Of a stretch of 64,000 nt of DNA, positions 17,125 through 26,511 are shown in pieces (the first letter of the stretch is position 1; every line of letters begins with the position of its first letter). The notes below the pieces were generated by a model that saw nothing but the letters and a program-made list of their open reading frames with translations, had not been told where the DNA came from and did no database searches. The DNA lies in assembly GCA_965248395.1 (NCBI GenBank), contig OZ252103.1, forward strand, positions 744,001-808,000. The letters run 5' to 3'. The stretch is from JAAXHH01 sp965248395. Lineage in GTDB: Bacteria; JAAXHH01. Made by a program: the position numbers and the translations under genes.

Positions 17125-18303
17125 TCATCCAGCGGCGGCTGCGCGCTCGCTTTCCGTTCCCGCGGCCTCTTCTTCGGCGATCTTGCGGAGCAGACCGGCG
17201 ATACGGAGCAGACCCTCCATCAGGAATTCCTGCGGCAGACCGTAACTGATGCGGAGATGGTTGGGTACACCGAAGTAGTCCCCGGGACCGATCAAGACCG
17301 ACGCTTCCTGAATCAACCGGTTCGCCAGCGTCACCGAATCCGTATTCAGGTTGTACCGGACGAAGGAAACAGCGGTCGCCTGGGGCGGTGCAAGACTGAG
17401 GATGTCCTCGTTGTCTTGTATCCAGGGCTTGAAATGCTCCCATCCTCTGCGTATGTAGCCGCGGGTTCTGTCGAAGATGTCTTTCCGGACGTCCGGTCGC
17501 AGCGCCAGGGGAGCGAGAAAGTGGTTGGACAGCTTGGCGGTACTCAGCGTAAGGTATTCGTGGCGCCACCACAGTTTTTTGATCAGATCCTTCGGTCCCA
17601 CCAGCCAGCCGATGCGCAGTCCGGGCATGGCGAAGGATTTGGACATGCTGCCCGCCGAAATGACCCGGTCATACCGGCCGTAGAAGGTAGGCGTTACCTC
17701 CTCGCGTTCCCTCTCGGACCCGGCGTAGATCTCGTCGGCGAGCAGGTAGGCGCCACTGCGTTCGGCCACGCCGACAACGGTTTCCATCTCGGATTCCGTC
17801 AGGATCTGACCCGTCGGATTGTTCGGATTGCACAGGGAGATCAGCTCGGTCTTATCCGTCACCGCGGCTTCCAGGCTGTCGGTGTCGAGGGCCCAGCCAC
17901 GGTCCGGATCGAGGACGAAAGTCCTGCGAACGGCGCCCAGGTTGTGCGCGAGACCCCAGCCCTGCAGGTAGCAAGGTACCTGTACCGCCACCTCTTTGCC
18001 GCCTTCCAGCAGCGTCTGGAACGTGATGTAATTGGCTTCAATGCATCCGATGGTCACCAGGACGTTGTCTACCGTCGCGCCGGGGTAATACTGGGCAATG
18101 GCTTCCCTCAGTTCCGGCGAGCCGTTGGCATATCCGTAGCCCAGTTCGGTGTCCAGCATGCGATCCAGGATACCGGGATCGTAGTCGATCAGATCCTTGA
18201 CCTTTACCGGGTGCGCGCCGCTCTCGGATAGATTGTAGTCGACAATCTGTTCCCAGTCCGACATGATGCGTTCCAAATCGAAAGTCTGGAAGGCCGCTGC
18301 CAT
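17125..18303 (-). CDS. Class I/II aminotransferase
   Basis: A 392-residue aspartate-aminotransferase-fold enzyme: CNPNNPTG near 162-170, YLLADEIYAG with the cofactor Asp and Tyr near 190, and SMSKSFAMPGLRIGW with the Schiff-base Lys near 228. The C-terminal NHLRISYG carries the carboxylate-binding Arg. The open frame runs further upstream (to 18531), but the ATG at 18303 is preferred: AAAAAGGAG sits seven bases before it, and upstream residues are unlike the family. The stop of the OCD-like gene is 29 bases away, giving one operon. Substrate unknown. Confidence 0.87.
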   Translation of the reverse strand: MAAAFQTFDLERIMSDWEQIVDYNLSESGAHPVKVKDLIDYDPGILDRMLDTELGYGYANGSPELREAIAQYYPGATVDNVLVTIGCIEANYITFQTLLEGGKEVAVQVPCYLQGWGLAHNLGAVRRTFVLDPDRGWALDTDSLEAAVTDKTELISLCNPNNPTGQILTESEMETVVGVAERSGAYLLADEIYAGSEREREEVTPTFYGRYDRVISAGSMSKSFAMPGLRIGWLVGPKDLIKKLWWRHEYLTLSTAKLSNHFLAPLALRPDVRKDIFDRTRGYIRRGWEHFKPWIQDNEDILSLAPPQATAVSFVRYNLNTDSVTLANRLIQEASVLIGPGDYFGVPNHLRISYGLPQEFLMEGLLRIAGLLRKIAEEEAAGTESERAAAAG

Positions 18304-18332
18304 GTCATGCTCCTTTTTGGATGCGCCTACCG

Positions 18333-19280
18333 CTACTTTACGGCGTGGTAGACGGCTTTGGAAATCTGGATGTCCTGCACCGCGACGCCCGTCGAATCGG
18401 CTATTGTGATCTGCTCGTCGGAAGTGCGGCCAAGGGAAGGATCCTGGATCACGTTTCCGAGTTCGACCACCCGTTCCTCGGTAATGGCGCCCGCCTTCAT
18501 CGCCTGTGCGATCTCGCCCCGCAGCCTGCATTGCGGGATGCTGTCCGCCACGACCACGTCGGCTTTTGCCAGGACACCGGGATCGAGTTCGATTTTATCC
18601 GGTGTATCCGAACCCATGGCGGTGATGTGGGTGCCGGGGCGGACCTCGTCGGCGTTCAGCAGGGGAGAAAGGGATGGGGTCGACATGACGATGAAATTGC
18701 TCTCCGCCGCCACGGCGCCCGCGTCCCGCGTCGTCTCCACGGTGTACCCCTGGGCTTCCAGGTCGCTCTTGTAGGAAGCCATGCTCTCGGCGGACCGGCC
18801 CCAGGCGATCACGTCCGTGCAGTCGACGTACCCCTTGAGGTACTCGACCTGCATGCGTCCCTGCAAACCCGTGCCGAATACGCCGATTCGGCTGATGTTC
18901 TTCGGCGCCAGGGCTTTGGCCACGACGGGCCCCATAGCGGCTGTACGTACGTTGGTGAGGTATCCCTGGTCGAGCAGAAACGCCACCGGCTGGCCCGTCT
19001 TCTGGTTGAAGATCAGCATCATGCCCTGGACGCGGGGAAGGCCGAGACCGGGATTGTCGTTGAATCCGGACGCGAGTTTAATGACGTAGTAGTCGTCGTC
19101 GTTGATCGCGCCGTACTTGATATGCACGTTTCCGGGGGGATCCTCGAAGTGCAACTCGCCGACTGGAGGCACCTGCACCTTCCCCTGCGAATAGGCGACG
19201 AAACCATCTTCGATATCCTGTATGACGTCTATGCCTTTTACGGCTTCCTTGATACGGTCCAGTTCGACGATGAGCGGCAT
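18333..19280 (-). CDS. Ornithine cyclodeaminase / mu-crystallin family protein
   Basis: A 315-residue NAD(P)-dependent enzyme. The substrate half includes GLGLPRVQGMMLIFNQKTGQPVAFL and LTNVRTAAMGP; the Rossmann half starts at ISRIGVFGTGLQGRMQVEYL near 128-147, and AMGSDTPDKIELDP follows near 222. Family members include ornithine cyclodeaminase, alanine dehydrogenase (Archaeoglobus), ketimine reductase and siderophore or diaminopropionate enzymes. As first gene of an operon with three PLP enzymes it may reduce or cyclise an imine formed by them (inference). A strong GGAGGAG precedes the ATG. Confidence 0.87.
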   Translation of the reverse strand: MPLIVELDRIKEAVKGIDVIQDIEDGFVAYSQGKVQVPPVGELHFEDPPGNVHIKYGAINDDDYYVIKLASGFNDNPGLGLPRVQGMMLIFNQKTGQPVAFLLDQGYLTNVRTAAMGPVVAKALAPKNISRIGVFGTGLQGRMQVEYLKGYVDCTDVIAWGRSAESMASYKSDLEAQGYTVETTRDAGAVAAESNFIVMSTPSLSPLLNADEVRPGTHITAMGSDTPDKIELDPGVLAKADVVVADSIPQCRLRGEIAQAMKAGAITEERVVELGNVIQDPSLGRTSDEQITIADSTGVAVQDIQISKAVYHAVK

Positions 19281-19484
19281 GATCAGACTCCTCCCGACGG
19301 TCTAGTTAATTTGAGATTATGCTCGGTGCAGCAGACATGTATAACGCGTAAACAAAATGAGCCAACAAAATAACGAATGCACGAGTCAAAGTCAAACATA
19401 ACCGCGAGGATATTGCGTCTTGAAGCCATGTCGCGACGCACCCGGCCGTTTGCCACGACACACCAGCCTGGAGGGTATATTGTA

Positions 19485-19513
19485 TTGACAAAACCGGTCA
19501 CTTACCGCACAAT
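19485..19513 (+). promoter_or_regulatory. Sigma-70-like promoter for the UgpC-type ATPase gene
   Basis: TTGACA (19485-19490), a 17-base spacer and CACAAT (19508-19513, four of six consensus bases). Start of transcription is expected near 19520. A perfect AGGAGG (19546-19551) then precedes the ATG at 19561 by nine bases. Confidence 0.55.
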
Positions 19514-19560
19514 ACGGGAGTCCCGCAGACACACCGACAGGTTCCAGGAGGAATACCTGC

Positions 19561-20661
19561 ATGGCGGATGTGGTACTGAAGAAGGTGGAAAAGCAGTTCG
19601 ACAAGAACACGGTGGTCCGAGACGTTAACCTGCAAATCAAGGATCGGGAGTTCGTCGTACTCGTCGGCCCCTCCGGCTGCGGCAAGTCTACCACGCTACG
19701 AATGATCGCCGGACTGGAAGAAGTGACGTCCGGCGAGATCCATATTGATGGAAAGCGTGTGAATGACGTCCCGCCGAAGGACCGTGACATCGCCATGGTG
19801 TTCCAGAACTACGCGCTGTATCCCCACATGACGGTATACGAGAACATGGCCTTCGGGCTCAAGCTGCGTAAGTATTCCCGCTCCGAGATCGAGGCGCGGG
19901 TCAACGAGACCGCCGGCATCCTGGGCATCGGTCACCTCCTCGCACGCAAACCGAAGGCACTCTCCGGCGGTGAACGGCAACGCGTGGCGGTGGGCCGCGC
20001 CATCGTGCGAAAACCCAAGGTTTTTCTCTTCGACGAACCGCTTTCGAACCTGGATGCCAAGTTGCGCGTGCAGATGCGGACCGAGATCAGCAAGCTGCAT
20101 AACCGTCTCGAAGCGACCATTGTCTACGTCACCCACGACCAGGTAGAAGCCATGACCATGGGAGACCGCATCGCCGTGATGAAAGACGGCGAGGTACAGC
20201 AGGTCGCCGCTCCCCTCGAGCTCTACGAGAAACCGGTGAACCGGTTCGTCGCGGGTTTCATCGGCAGTCCGGGCATGAACTTCCTGGAGGGAAGAGTCGT
20301 ATACAATAACGGACATGCGGAGTTCGACGAAGGCAGTCTCCGGCTGCCCATTCCCGACGGCATGCGGGATGCCCTTGCGCCATGGCGTGACAAGGAGGTC
20401 ACTTTCGGCATCCGGCCGGAAGACATCACCTCCGCAGATTCGAATAAGGACTGGAAAGAAGCTCGCCAGATACGGGCGACTGTCGAGGTGGTGGAACCCA
20501 TGGGAAGCGAAACATTTCTGTACATGACCACCGGCCAGTATCCTTTCATCGCCAGGGTGGACGCCTTCGTGGACCCTGGCATAAACACCGAAATGCCGCT
20601 CCTCGTTAACATGGCCAGGGCTCACTTCTTTTCCAGGGACGATGAAGCGGCGATCGTCTGA
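19561..20661 (+). CDS. UgpC/MsmX-type sugar ABC transporter ATP-binding protein
   Basis: Cytoplasmic ATPase of the CUT1 sugar-importer class, 366 residues. Walker A GPSGCGKST is at 36-44, the ABC signature LSGGERQRVAVGRAI near 135-149, Walker B VFLFDEPLSNLDAKLR near 156-171, and the switch His in YVTHDQVEAMTMGDRIAVM. The C-terminal third is the OB-fold TOBE regulatory region with FGIRPEDI. No permease or binding protein adjoins it, so it is likely a shared energiser for several importers, as MsmX is in Bacillus. It precedes the LptD-like gene by 14 bases, but LptB lacks this TOBE extension, so it is not the LPS-export ATPase. Confidence 0.9.
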   Translation: MADVVLKKVEKQFDKNTVVRDVNLQIKDREFVVLVGPSGCGKSTTLRMIAGLEEVTSGEIHIDGKRVNDVPPKDRDIAMVFQNYALYPHMTVYENMAFGLKLRKYSRSEIEARVNETAGILGIGHLLARKPKALSGGERQRVAVGRAIVRKPKVFLFDEPLSNLDAKLRVQMRTEISKLHNRLEATIVYVTHDQVEAMTMGDRIAVMKDGEVQQVAAPLELYEKPVNRFVAGFIGSPGMNFLEGRVVYNNGHAEFDEGSLRLPIPDGMRDALAPWRDKEVTFGIRPEDITSADSNKDWKEARQIRATVEVVEPMGSETFLYMTTGQYPFIARVDAFVDPGINTEMPLLVNMARAHFFSRDDEAAIV

Positions 20662-20675
20662 TTGGTGAGTACCGC

Positions 20676-23162
20676 ATGCCGCCCCGTTTCATATTTTTCC
20701 TACTGCTGGCCTGTATTCCCGGACTGTCCTTTTCCCAGGTTCCTTCCGGCCGCGAACGTCCCTCCAGAGCGCCGGCCGACACCTCGAGCCGCCCGGGCAT
20801 CGAATACACCGCGGACTCCATCACCTACGAATTCAGCGACAGCACGCTGGTGTTTTTCGGCCGGGCCGCTTTGCGGTACGGCGAAATCGAGTTGAAGGCC
20901 GGCCAGGTGAAGTACCATACCCATTCCGAACTGCTTACCGCGGATTTCCTGCCCGATACAACGGGGGTGTCCCCTAACACCAATATCAGACCCACGTTGA
21001 AATTCGAAGGCGGCACGCTGGTCGGGGAACGCATGCAGTACGACCTGAAAACCAGCGAAGGGCAGGTATGGAAAGGCCGTACCGAATACGAAGAGGGTTT
21101 CTTCGACGGCGATCACATCCGGCTGAACCCCGACCGGACCTTTGAAATCGACGGGGGAACCTATACCACCTGCGATAACCCCAATCATCTGCACTACTAC
21201 CTGAAGGTCGGCCGGGCCCGGATTGTTCCGGACGACAAGGCCGTCGTGCGAAACGTAACCGGCTACGTGTTCGGCATACCGGTTTTTTATCTACCCATGT
21301 ATGTCTTCTCTGTGAAAAGGGGCCGGCACTCGGGGCTCACTATACCAAGTTACGGCAACGGCGAGCGGGAAGGCCGTTACCTTCGCAACATCGGGTACTT
21401 CTGGGCGCCGAACGAATACCTGGACCTCAAACTCACGGGCGACGTTGAATCCAAGACCGGGTTCCTGCTGAAACAGCGGGTGCAGTATCGCCAGGACCGC
21501 CGGCTAAGGGGCACGGTGAGCGGTTCCTGGCAGTCCGAATTCGGCGGGAAGACGACAGGTTGGGATTTTTCGGCCCGGCACTGGCAGCAGATCCTTCCCG
21601 GACTTACGCTGAGGGGCCAGGCCGCCTACGCCAAGTCGCTGCAATACCTTCATTCGACGACTCGGGGGACCGATCCTGGTCGCCTCCGTTCCACGACACG
21701 TTCCGGCTTCTCGGTAAACCGGCGATGGGGTCAGAACAGCCTCGATCTGAACGTATCGTCCTCCAGTACCGCCGGCAGGCCGAGCCGGCCGAGCACCACA
21801 TTGAGTTTTCGGTTCGCTACGCGTCCGATTTTCAAACCGGCACGCGACCAGTATCGTCGTGGCAGCATGCCCGACTTCAACCGGGTCCGCACCCGCACGG
21901 ACGACAACGCTAGTTGGTACCATTCCATCCTGTTCGGGTTCAACAATTCGTTGAGAAACCGCAGGAACAGCGTCCGGATCGGTACGGACACGACCTATAC
22001 AGTGGCGGGGGCCGACACGATGGAGGTGATCACACCGACCTGGCGGCGCGACGTGAACCAGACCTTAAGTAACGTGTTCAACCTCAGCGCGCCGCAGAAC
22101 CTTATGGGCTGGCTGAAAATCCGACCGCAAGCCAGGTATACCCGGTCGTGGTTACAGATGTCAGGACGCACTTTCGAACAGAAGGAAGAGCATTCGGTGG
22201 GCATGTCGGCAAATACGACGCTGTACGGCCTCTTTCAGCCCCGGATCGGGCGGCTCACCGCGATACGCCACGTGGTCACGCCCCTCGTTTCCTTTACCCA
22301 GTCAGGCCCGACCAATATCAGGAAGGCAGTGCGATTCTCCCTGGACAACATTCTTCAGGCCAAGACGGAACACGATGGCAGGGAGAAGAAGTACAACCTG
22401 ATGTACGTCCGCTCTTCGGCCTCCTACAACTTCCAGGCCCAAAATCGTCGTCTGTCCGACCTGGCCACCACCGTGCGCATTCCGAACCGCCGGCTGAACG
22501 TGAACGTGACGCTGAACCATGATTTTTACGATCCGGAGACCGATGGATACCGGCGTCCATGGCTGGAACGCCTCGTGGTAAACACCTCCTTGAACCTGGT
22601 GGGCTCACGCCGTACGGACCGACGCGACAGCAGGGATCGTGGTTACGGGGACGACGGTTCTTCCGGCGATCGATTCGGCGGTGATGATCGCAGCATCGGC
22701 AGCGGGTTAGATTCGGGTGGCTATGGTGGCGGCTTCGGTACCGGTTCTTACGGCGGATACGGCTACGACCGGTTCAATCAGCGATTCGGCCAGGTGAAGG
22801 GTCCGTGGACGGTGAGACTTACCCATCGGTACGTAGTAAGGCGGACCAACCCCGCCAAGGGATTCAGCACCAGCAGTCACGAAATCCGGGCCGTGAACCG
22901 TTTCAGCCTGAACGACATCACGGATCCGCTCAGGCTGTCCAATCCGGTGACCGACAACTGGCGCATTCAGCACGCGATCAACTATGACTATCGCCGCCGG
23001 AAGATCGTCTCCCACAGCCTGGATTTGTACCGCCAGTTGCACTGCTGGGAGTTCACGTTTCGGTGGGTGCCCACCGGCATCAATAAGGGGATTTACTTCC
23101 GGCTCAACATCGTCGCCCATCCAGACGTAAAAATAGAGCAGGAACGGCGGAGCGGAAGCTGA
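20676..23162 (+). CDS. LptD/OstA-like LPS-assembly outer-membrane protein
   Basis: An 828-residue outer-membrane protein expected to insert LPS into the outer leaflet. A signal peptide (1-20, cut after LSFSQ) is followed by an OstA-type jellyroll (about 45-170: SITYEFSDSTLVFFGRAALRYGEIELKAGQVKYH), and then a long beta-barrel rich in alternating aromatic and polar strands to the C-terminus. The barrel carries an unusual low-complexity insert at about residues 642-705, rich in Gly, Asp, Ser and Tyr (GGYGGGFGTGSYGGYGYD), probably a surface loop. The protein is typical of the divergent LptD of Bacteroidota-related phyla. It meets the DUF58 gene tail to tail with four bases between. Confidence 0.85.
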   Translation: MPPRFIFFLLLACIPGLSFSQVPSGRERPSRAPADTSSRPGIEYTADSITYEFSDSTLVFFGRAALRYGEIELKAGQVKYHTHSELLTADFLPDTTGVSPNTNIRPTLKFEGGTLVGERMQYDLKTSEGQVWKGRTEYEEGFFDGDHIRLNPDRTFEIDGGTYTTCDNPNHLHYYLKVGRARIVPDDKAVVRNVTGYVFGIPVFYLPMYVFSVKRGRHSGLTIPSYGNGEREGRYLRNIGYFWAPNEYLDLKLTGDVESKTGFLLKQRVQYRQDRRLRGTVSGSWQSEFGGKTTGWDFSARHWQQILPGLTLRGQAAYAKSLQYLHSTTRGTDPGRLRSTTRSGFSVNRRWGQNSLDLNVSSSSTAGRPSRPSTTLSFRFATRPIFKPARDQYRRGSMPDFNRVRTRTDDNASWYHSILFGFNNSLRNRRNSVRIGTDTTYTVAGADTMEVITPTWRRDVNQTLSNVFNLSAPQNLMGWLKIRPQARYTRSWLQMSGRTFEQKEEHSVGMSANTTLYGLFQPRIGRLTAIRHVVTPLVSFTQSGPTNIRKAVRFSLDNILQAKTEHDGREKKYNLMYVRSSASYNFQAQNRRLSDLATTVRIPNRRLNVNVTLNHDFYDPETDGYRRPWLERLVVNTSLNLVGSRRTDRRDSRDRGYGDDGSSGDRFGGDDRSIGSGLDSGGYGGGFGTGSYGGYGYDRFNQRFGQVKGPWTVRLTHRYVVRRTNPAKGFSTSSHEIRAVNRFSLNDITDPLRLSNPVTDNWRIQHAINYDYRRRKIVSHSLDLYRQLHCWEFTFRWVPTGINKGIYFRLNIVAHPDVKIEQERRSGS

Positions 23163-23165
23163 GCG

Positions 23166-24065
23166 TCAACCCAGGTGGGCGCGCTTGGCGAGGAATGTCA
23201 ACAGGGCGTGGTCGAATGGCGTGCCGGTGTCCAGGCAGAGATAATCCGCGGAGTTTTCCCGGCATAGGCGGGTATAAAGTTCATCCTGTTCCTTCAGGTC
23301 GTTCAGGTACGCTTCACGAATGGCATGGGGATGGGTGTACACCTCTTCCCCGGTCTCCATGTCACGGAAACGGACGGGGCGCCGGAACGAAAACTCCTTC
23401 TCAGCGGGATCGAGCAAGCGAAAAACGATTACCTCGTGCTTGCGATGGCGGAAATGCCTGATGCTGGCGACGATGTCTTCGGGGTCGTCGAACAGATCCG
23501 ATATGATGATGATCAGCCCGCGCCGCTTGATCCGTTCCGCCAGTGAGTGGAATGTCGACCGGCTCCGCGTCCCGGAACCCGGCGTCGCGGCGTGCAGGCG
23601 CTGCAGTATGGCGTGCAGGTGGTTGCGGATAGACCGCGGGGGAACGTACTGCCGTATGCGTTCGTCGTACAGTACCAGGCCGACGGAGTCCTGCTGGCTC
23701 AACATGAGGTAGGTGAGCGCGGCCGCCAGGTACTTGCCGTATTCCAGCTTGCTTATTCCTTTCGACGCGTAGTCCATCGACGCGCTGACGTCCAGGAAGA
23801 TATAGGACTTCAGGTTGGTTTCTTCCTCGTACTCTTTGATGTAGAACCGGTCGGACTTGGCGAATACCTTCCAGTCTATATTCTTGATGGGATCGCCGGG
23901 CATGTACTGCCGGTGTTCCGCGTATTCGACGCTGAATCCATGGTAGGGGCTGCTGTGCAGCCCGGCGATGAAGCCTTCCACGACCAGCCTGGCCTTGAGG
24001 TCAAGCCGCGCGAGCCGGGACACGGTCATCGGGTCGAGGTATCTGCGATAGTCGGGTGTGTTCAT
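23166..24065 (-). CDS. DUF58 domain protein (vWA-like), MoxR partner
   Basis: A 299-residue cytoplasmic protein. The DUF58 core is plain: YMPGDPIKNIDWKVFAKSDR (residues 55-73) followed by KEYEEETN. The vWA fold shows a MIDAS start, FLDVSASMD (D92, S94, S96). DUF58 proteins are almost always encoded next to MoxR AAA+ ATPases, as here (20 bases after it), and the pair is thought to act as a metal-dependent chaperone or assembly system at the envelope. The TPR and vWA membrane proteins often found with them are not present in this window. Confidence 0.92.
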   Translation of the reverse strand: MNTPDYRRYLDPMTVSRLARLDLKARLVVEGFIAGLHSSPYHGFSVEYAEHRQYMPGDPIKNIDWKVFAKSDRFYIKEYEEETNLKSYIFLDVSASMDYASKGISKLEYGKYLAAALTYLMLSQQDSVGLVLYDERIRQYVPPRSIRNHLHAILQRLHAATPGSGTRSRSTFHSLAERIKRRGLIIIISDLFDDPEDIVASIRHFRHRKHEVIVFRLLDPAEKEFSFRRPVRFRDMETGEEVYTHPHAIREAYLNDLKEQDELYTRLCRENSADYLCLDTGTPFDHALLTFLAKRAHLG

Positions 24066-24085
24066 GGATTTCCGGGAAGCGTGAA

Positions 24086-25099
24086 TCAGGCCTGGGACGC
24101 TTTCATCTCGTCCACGAGCTGTGTAATGATGTCATGGGCGCTGACTCCGTCCGCGTCCGCGTTGAAATTGGTCACGATGCGGTGTCGCAGTACCGGCAGG
24201 GCCAGGGCGCGCACGTCTTCCGGTGACGGCGTGTAGCTTCCCATGAGCACCGCCCGGGCCTTGGCGCCAAGAATCAGGTACTGGGAAGCCCTCGGTCCAG
24301 CGCCCCAGCTGACCCTGTCCCGGATGAACGATGGGGCGTCCGGTTCGTTCGGACGGGTCATGCGTGCCAGGGAAACCGCGTATTCAACAACGTGGTCCGC
24401 CACGGGAACCCTTCGGACTAACTGCTGAAGTTTATTTACGTCGCTTCCCGTTAGGATGTGCTCCGGAACGGCTTCCTGCACACTCGTCGTGCTCCGGACG
24501 ATTTCGATCTCTTCGTCGCGGGAGGGATAGTCCATGTATATACTGAACATGAATCGGTCCAACTGGGCCTCGGGCAGGGGATAGGTACCTTCCTGTTCGA
24601 TGGGATTCTGCGTGGCCAGGACGAAAAACGGTTCGTCCAGCTTCATGGATTCGCCCGCGGCGGTCACTTCGTGCTCCTGCATCGCCTGCAACAGGGCCGC
24701 CTGGGTCTTCGGCGGCGTGCGGTTGACCTCGTCGGCCAGGATCACGTTGGCGAATATGGGTCCCCGGATGAACTTGAACTCCCGGTGGCCGGTCGTCCGG
24801 TCCTCTTCCAGGATTTCCGTTCCCGTGATGTCGGAAGGCATCAGATCCGGCGTGAACTGTATGCGGTTGAACTTGAGATCGAGCGTGTTGGAAAGGGTAT
24901 TGATCAGAAGCGTCTTGGCCAGGCCCGGCACGCCGATCAGCAGCGCGTGTCCGTTGGCCAGGAGGACGGTCAGCAGTTGCTGTACCACGTCCTGCTGCCC
25001 GATGATGACCTTGGAAATCTCCTTCCGGATGCGTTCGCCTGCCTCTTTCAATTCCTCCACGATGTTCAGATCGTCGTCTTGCCGCTGTTCGTCTACCAT
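24086..25099 (-). CDS. MoxR-family AAA+ ATPase
   Basis: A 337-residue AAA+ protein of the MoxR clade. Walker A is GVPGLAKT near residues 58-65, Walker B VILADEVNRTPPKTQAALLQAMQE near 119-142, sensor 1 FFVLATQNPIEQEGTYPLPEAQLDRF, and the lid domain carries sensor 2 (GAGPRASQYLILGAKARA). It acts with the DUF58 protein encoded just downstream, probably in maturation of an enzyme or envelope complex. The upstream 200 bases (25100-25304) hold no gene. Confidence 0.94.
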   Translation of the reverse strand: MVDEQRQDDDLNIVEELKEAGERIRKEISKVIIGQQDVVQQLLTVLLANGHALLIGVPGLAKTLLINTLSNTLDLKFNRIQFTPDLMPSDITGTEILEEDRTTGHREFKFIRGPIFANVILADEVNRTPPKTQAALLQAMQEHEVTAAGESMKLDEPFFVLATQNPIEQEGTYPLPEAQLDRFMFSIYMDYPSRDEEIEIVRSTTSVQEAVPEHILTGSDVNKLQQLVRRVPVADHVVEYAVSLARMTRPNEPDAPSFIRDRVSWGAGPRASQYLILGAKARAVLMGSYTPSPEDVRALALPVLRHRIVTNFNADADGVSAHDIITQLVDEMKASQA

Positions 25100-25304
25100 T
25101 TGCGCTTCCTTAGAAGATGAGATTCCAGTGTGGCCTTAACGGACCGTACTTCCCCCAAACAACGCCCGTCAAAATACAGGCATACAGGGCAGGCTATCAA
25201 GGAGATTAAAACGCCCCGGTTCGTCCCGGGGTTCCCGATATGTCCGATACCGGCGACTTTCCGGTCCGGTTTTCGGGCATATGAGTTCGGACTGATTCAG
25301 GTTA

Positions 25305-26396
25305 TTACTGTTCCCAAGCAGACCGGGGTCCGTCCACGTAATCCAGGAAGCGGTCCCCTATGGCGGCCTCCCGCGTATCACCGGTATGAATGACGACGCG
25401 CCACCGGAAGGTGGTTTCCCTGTCCGTGGCGCAATGATGGTCGTCCCAGATCATCCAGCAGTTCGCGGCGAACAGTCCGTACCCTCGCACGTGCCAGGCA
25501 GTGGGGTACCGGAGATTATCCGGGTGGTCGAACACGGCGAATCCGGCGGTTTCGTCGCCGACAGGGCCACAGTAGTCCATCCAATGAGCCCGCCGGGACC
25601 AGCATCCGGTCTCATCGCCGGCGCCGTAGGCATTGTGCATATGGCCGTCGCCCGAGGCGTTCATGGAGGGGTTGACGCGGATGCTCAGGAATCCGCCTTC
25701 TTTCGTGGAACCGATCGTAACGGGACCATGATCGGTGATCACGGTGAAGAGGACATCCAGTACCACGGCATCGCGCTCGGTATCGAAGAGGCGGTACCAC
25801 CGGCGGTCGGACATCAGGGGCCGGTCTCCCTCGTACCACGTGTTGCCCGTGGCGAAGGAAAGCGACAGGGGTCCCTGACTGATGGACATTTCATTCTGAA
25901 CGGTCCGGCCGAACCCGGGCCGGTCGAATTCTCCCCAGCAATCCACCCCGTTGATGGCGCCCTGCATCAGGGTAAGTCCCCGCTGCCAGGGATGTTCCCC
26001 ATCGCTGTAAGCCGGCAGCGGTTCCCGCAGCATGTTGACGCCGCCCGGCGTGAATATGGGATTGATGAAGGCCTTGGGATAACCGGCACCGTGGTGGAAG
26101 GTCATGAAGGGCGCGCCGCCCAGCGATATCTCCACCCGGTCTTCGCGGCTTTCGTGGTTTATGCCGCAGAGAGGCTTCACATCGTCGATGGCGGTCGCTT
26201 TCCAGGTTGATTCCTCTCCTGCTTCCATGGAAGGCAGGATGACGTGGTAAATCGGTGAAAGGGGATCCCGCTCGGCGAGCAGGCTTGCCCCGCCCCGCCT
26301 GGACAGGCAAAGAACCGGGGCGTTACAACCCTCGGGCGCCGGTATGGAGGCCAGGCGGGCCGTTCTGTAACGTGGGGAGGTCAGAGTCAATTTCAT
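25305..26396 (-). CDS. DUF6807 (PmoA-like) family protein
   Basis: A 363-residue protein matching the DUF6807/'PmoA family' pattern: INGVDCWGEFDRPGFGRTVQNE, GPVTIGSTKEGGFLSIRV and the conserved tail FAVFDHPDNLRYPTAWHVRGYGLFAANCW near 305-335. The family has a galactose-mutarotase-like beta-sandwich look and is common in polysaccharide-degrading bacteria, but its activity is not established to my knowledge. It is the last gene of a leftward run, 115 bases after the aminotransferase gene, so it may also have its own promoter. GGAG lies about 11 bases before the ATG. Confidence 0.8.
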   Translation of the reverse strand: MKLTLTSPRYRTARLASIPAPEGCNAPVLCLSRRGGASLLAERDPLSPIYHVILPSMEAGEESTWKATAIDDVKPLCGINHESREDRVEISLGGAPFMTFHHGAGYPKAFINPIFTPGGVNMLREPLPAYSDGEHPWQRGLTLMQGAINGVDCWGEFDRPGFGRTVQNEMSISQGPLSLSFATGNTWYEGDRPLMSDRRWYRLFDTERDAVVLDVLFTVITDHGPVTIGSTKEGGFLSIRVNPSMNASGDGHMHNAYGAGDETGCWSRRAHWMDYCGPVGDETAGFAVFDHPDNLRYPTAWHVRGYGLFAANCWMIWDDHHCATDRETTFRWRVVIHTGDTREAAIGDRFLDYVDGPRSAWEQ

Positions 26397-26511
26397 GTAA
26401 AATTACACTCCTTTGCTTCATTACATGCAATACAGCGTCGGATCATTAAGTCTCGAGTGGCGGTAATGTTGCCTCGTGAGGCGGTCGTTTAATTTCAGTG
26501 TGGCAATCATT

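Noticed and set aside
25100..25304. Possible regulatory RNA between MoxR and DUF6807
   Set aside because: No stable hairpin with a T-run or conserved riboswitch core was visible by eye.
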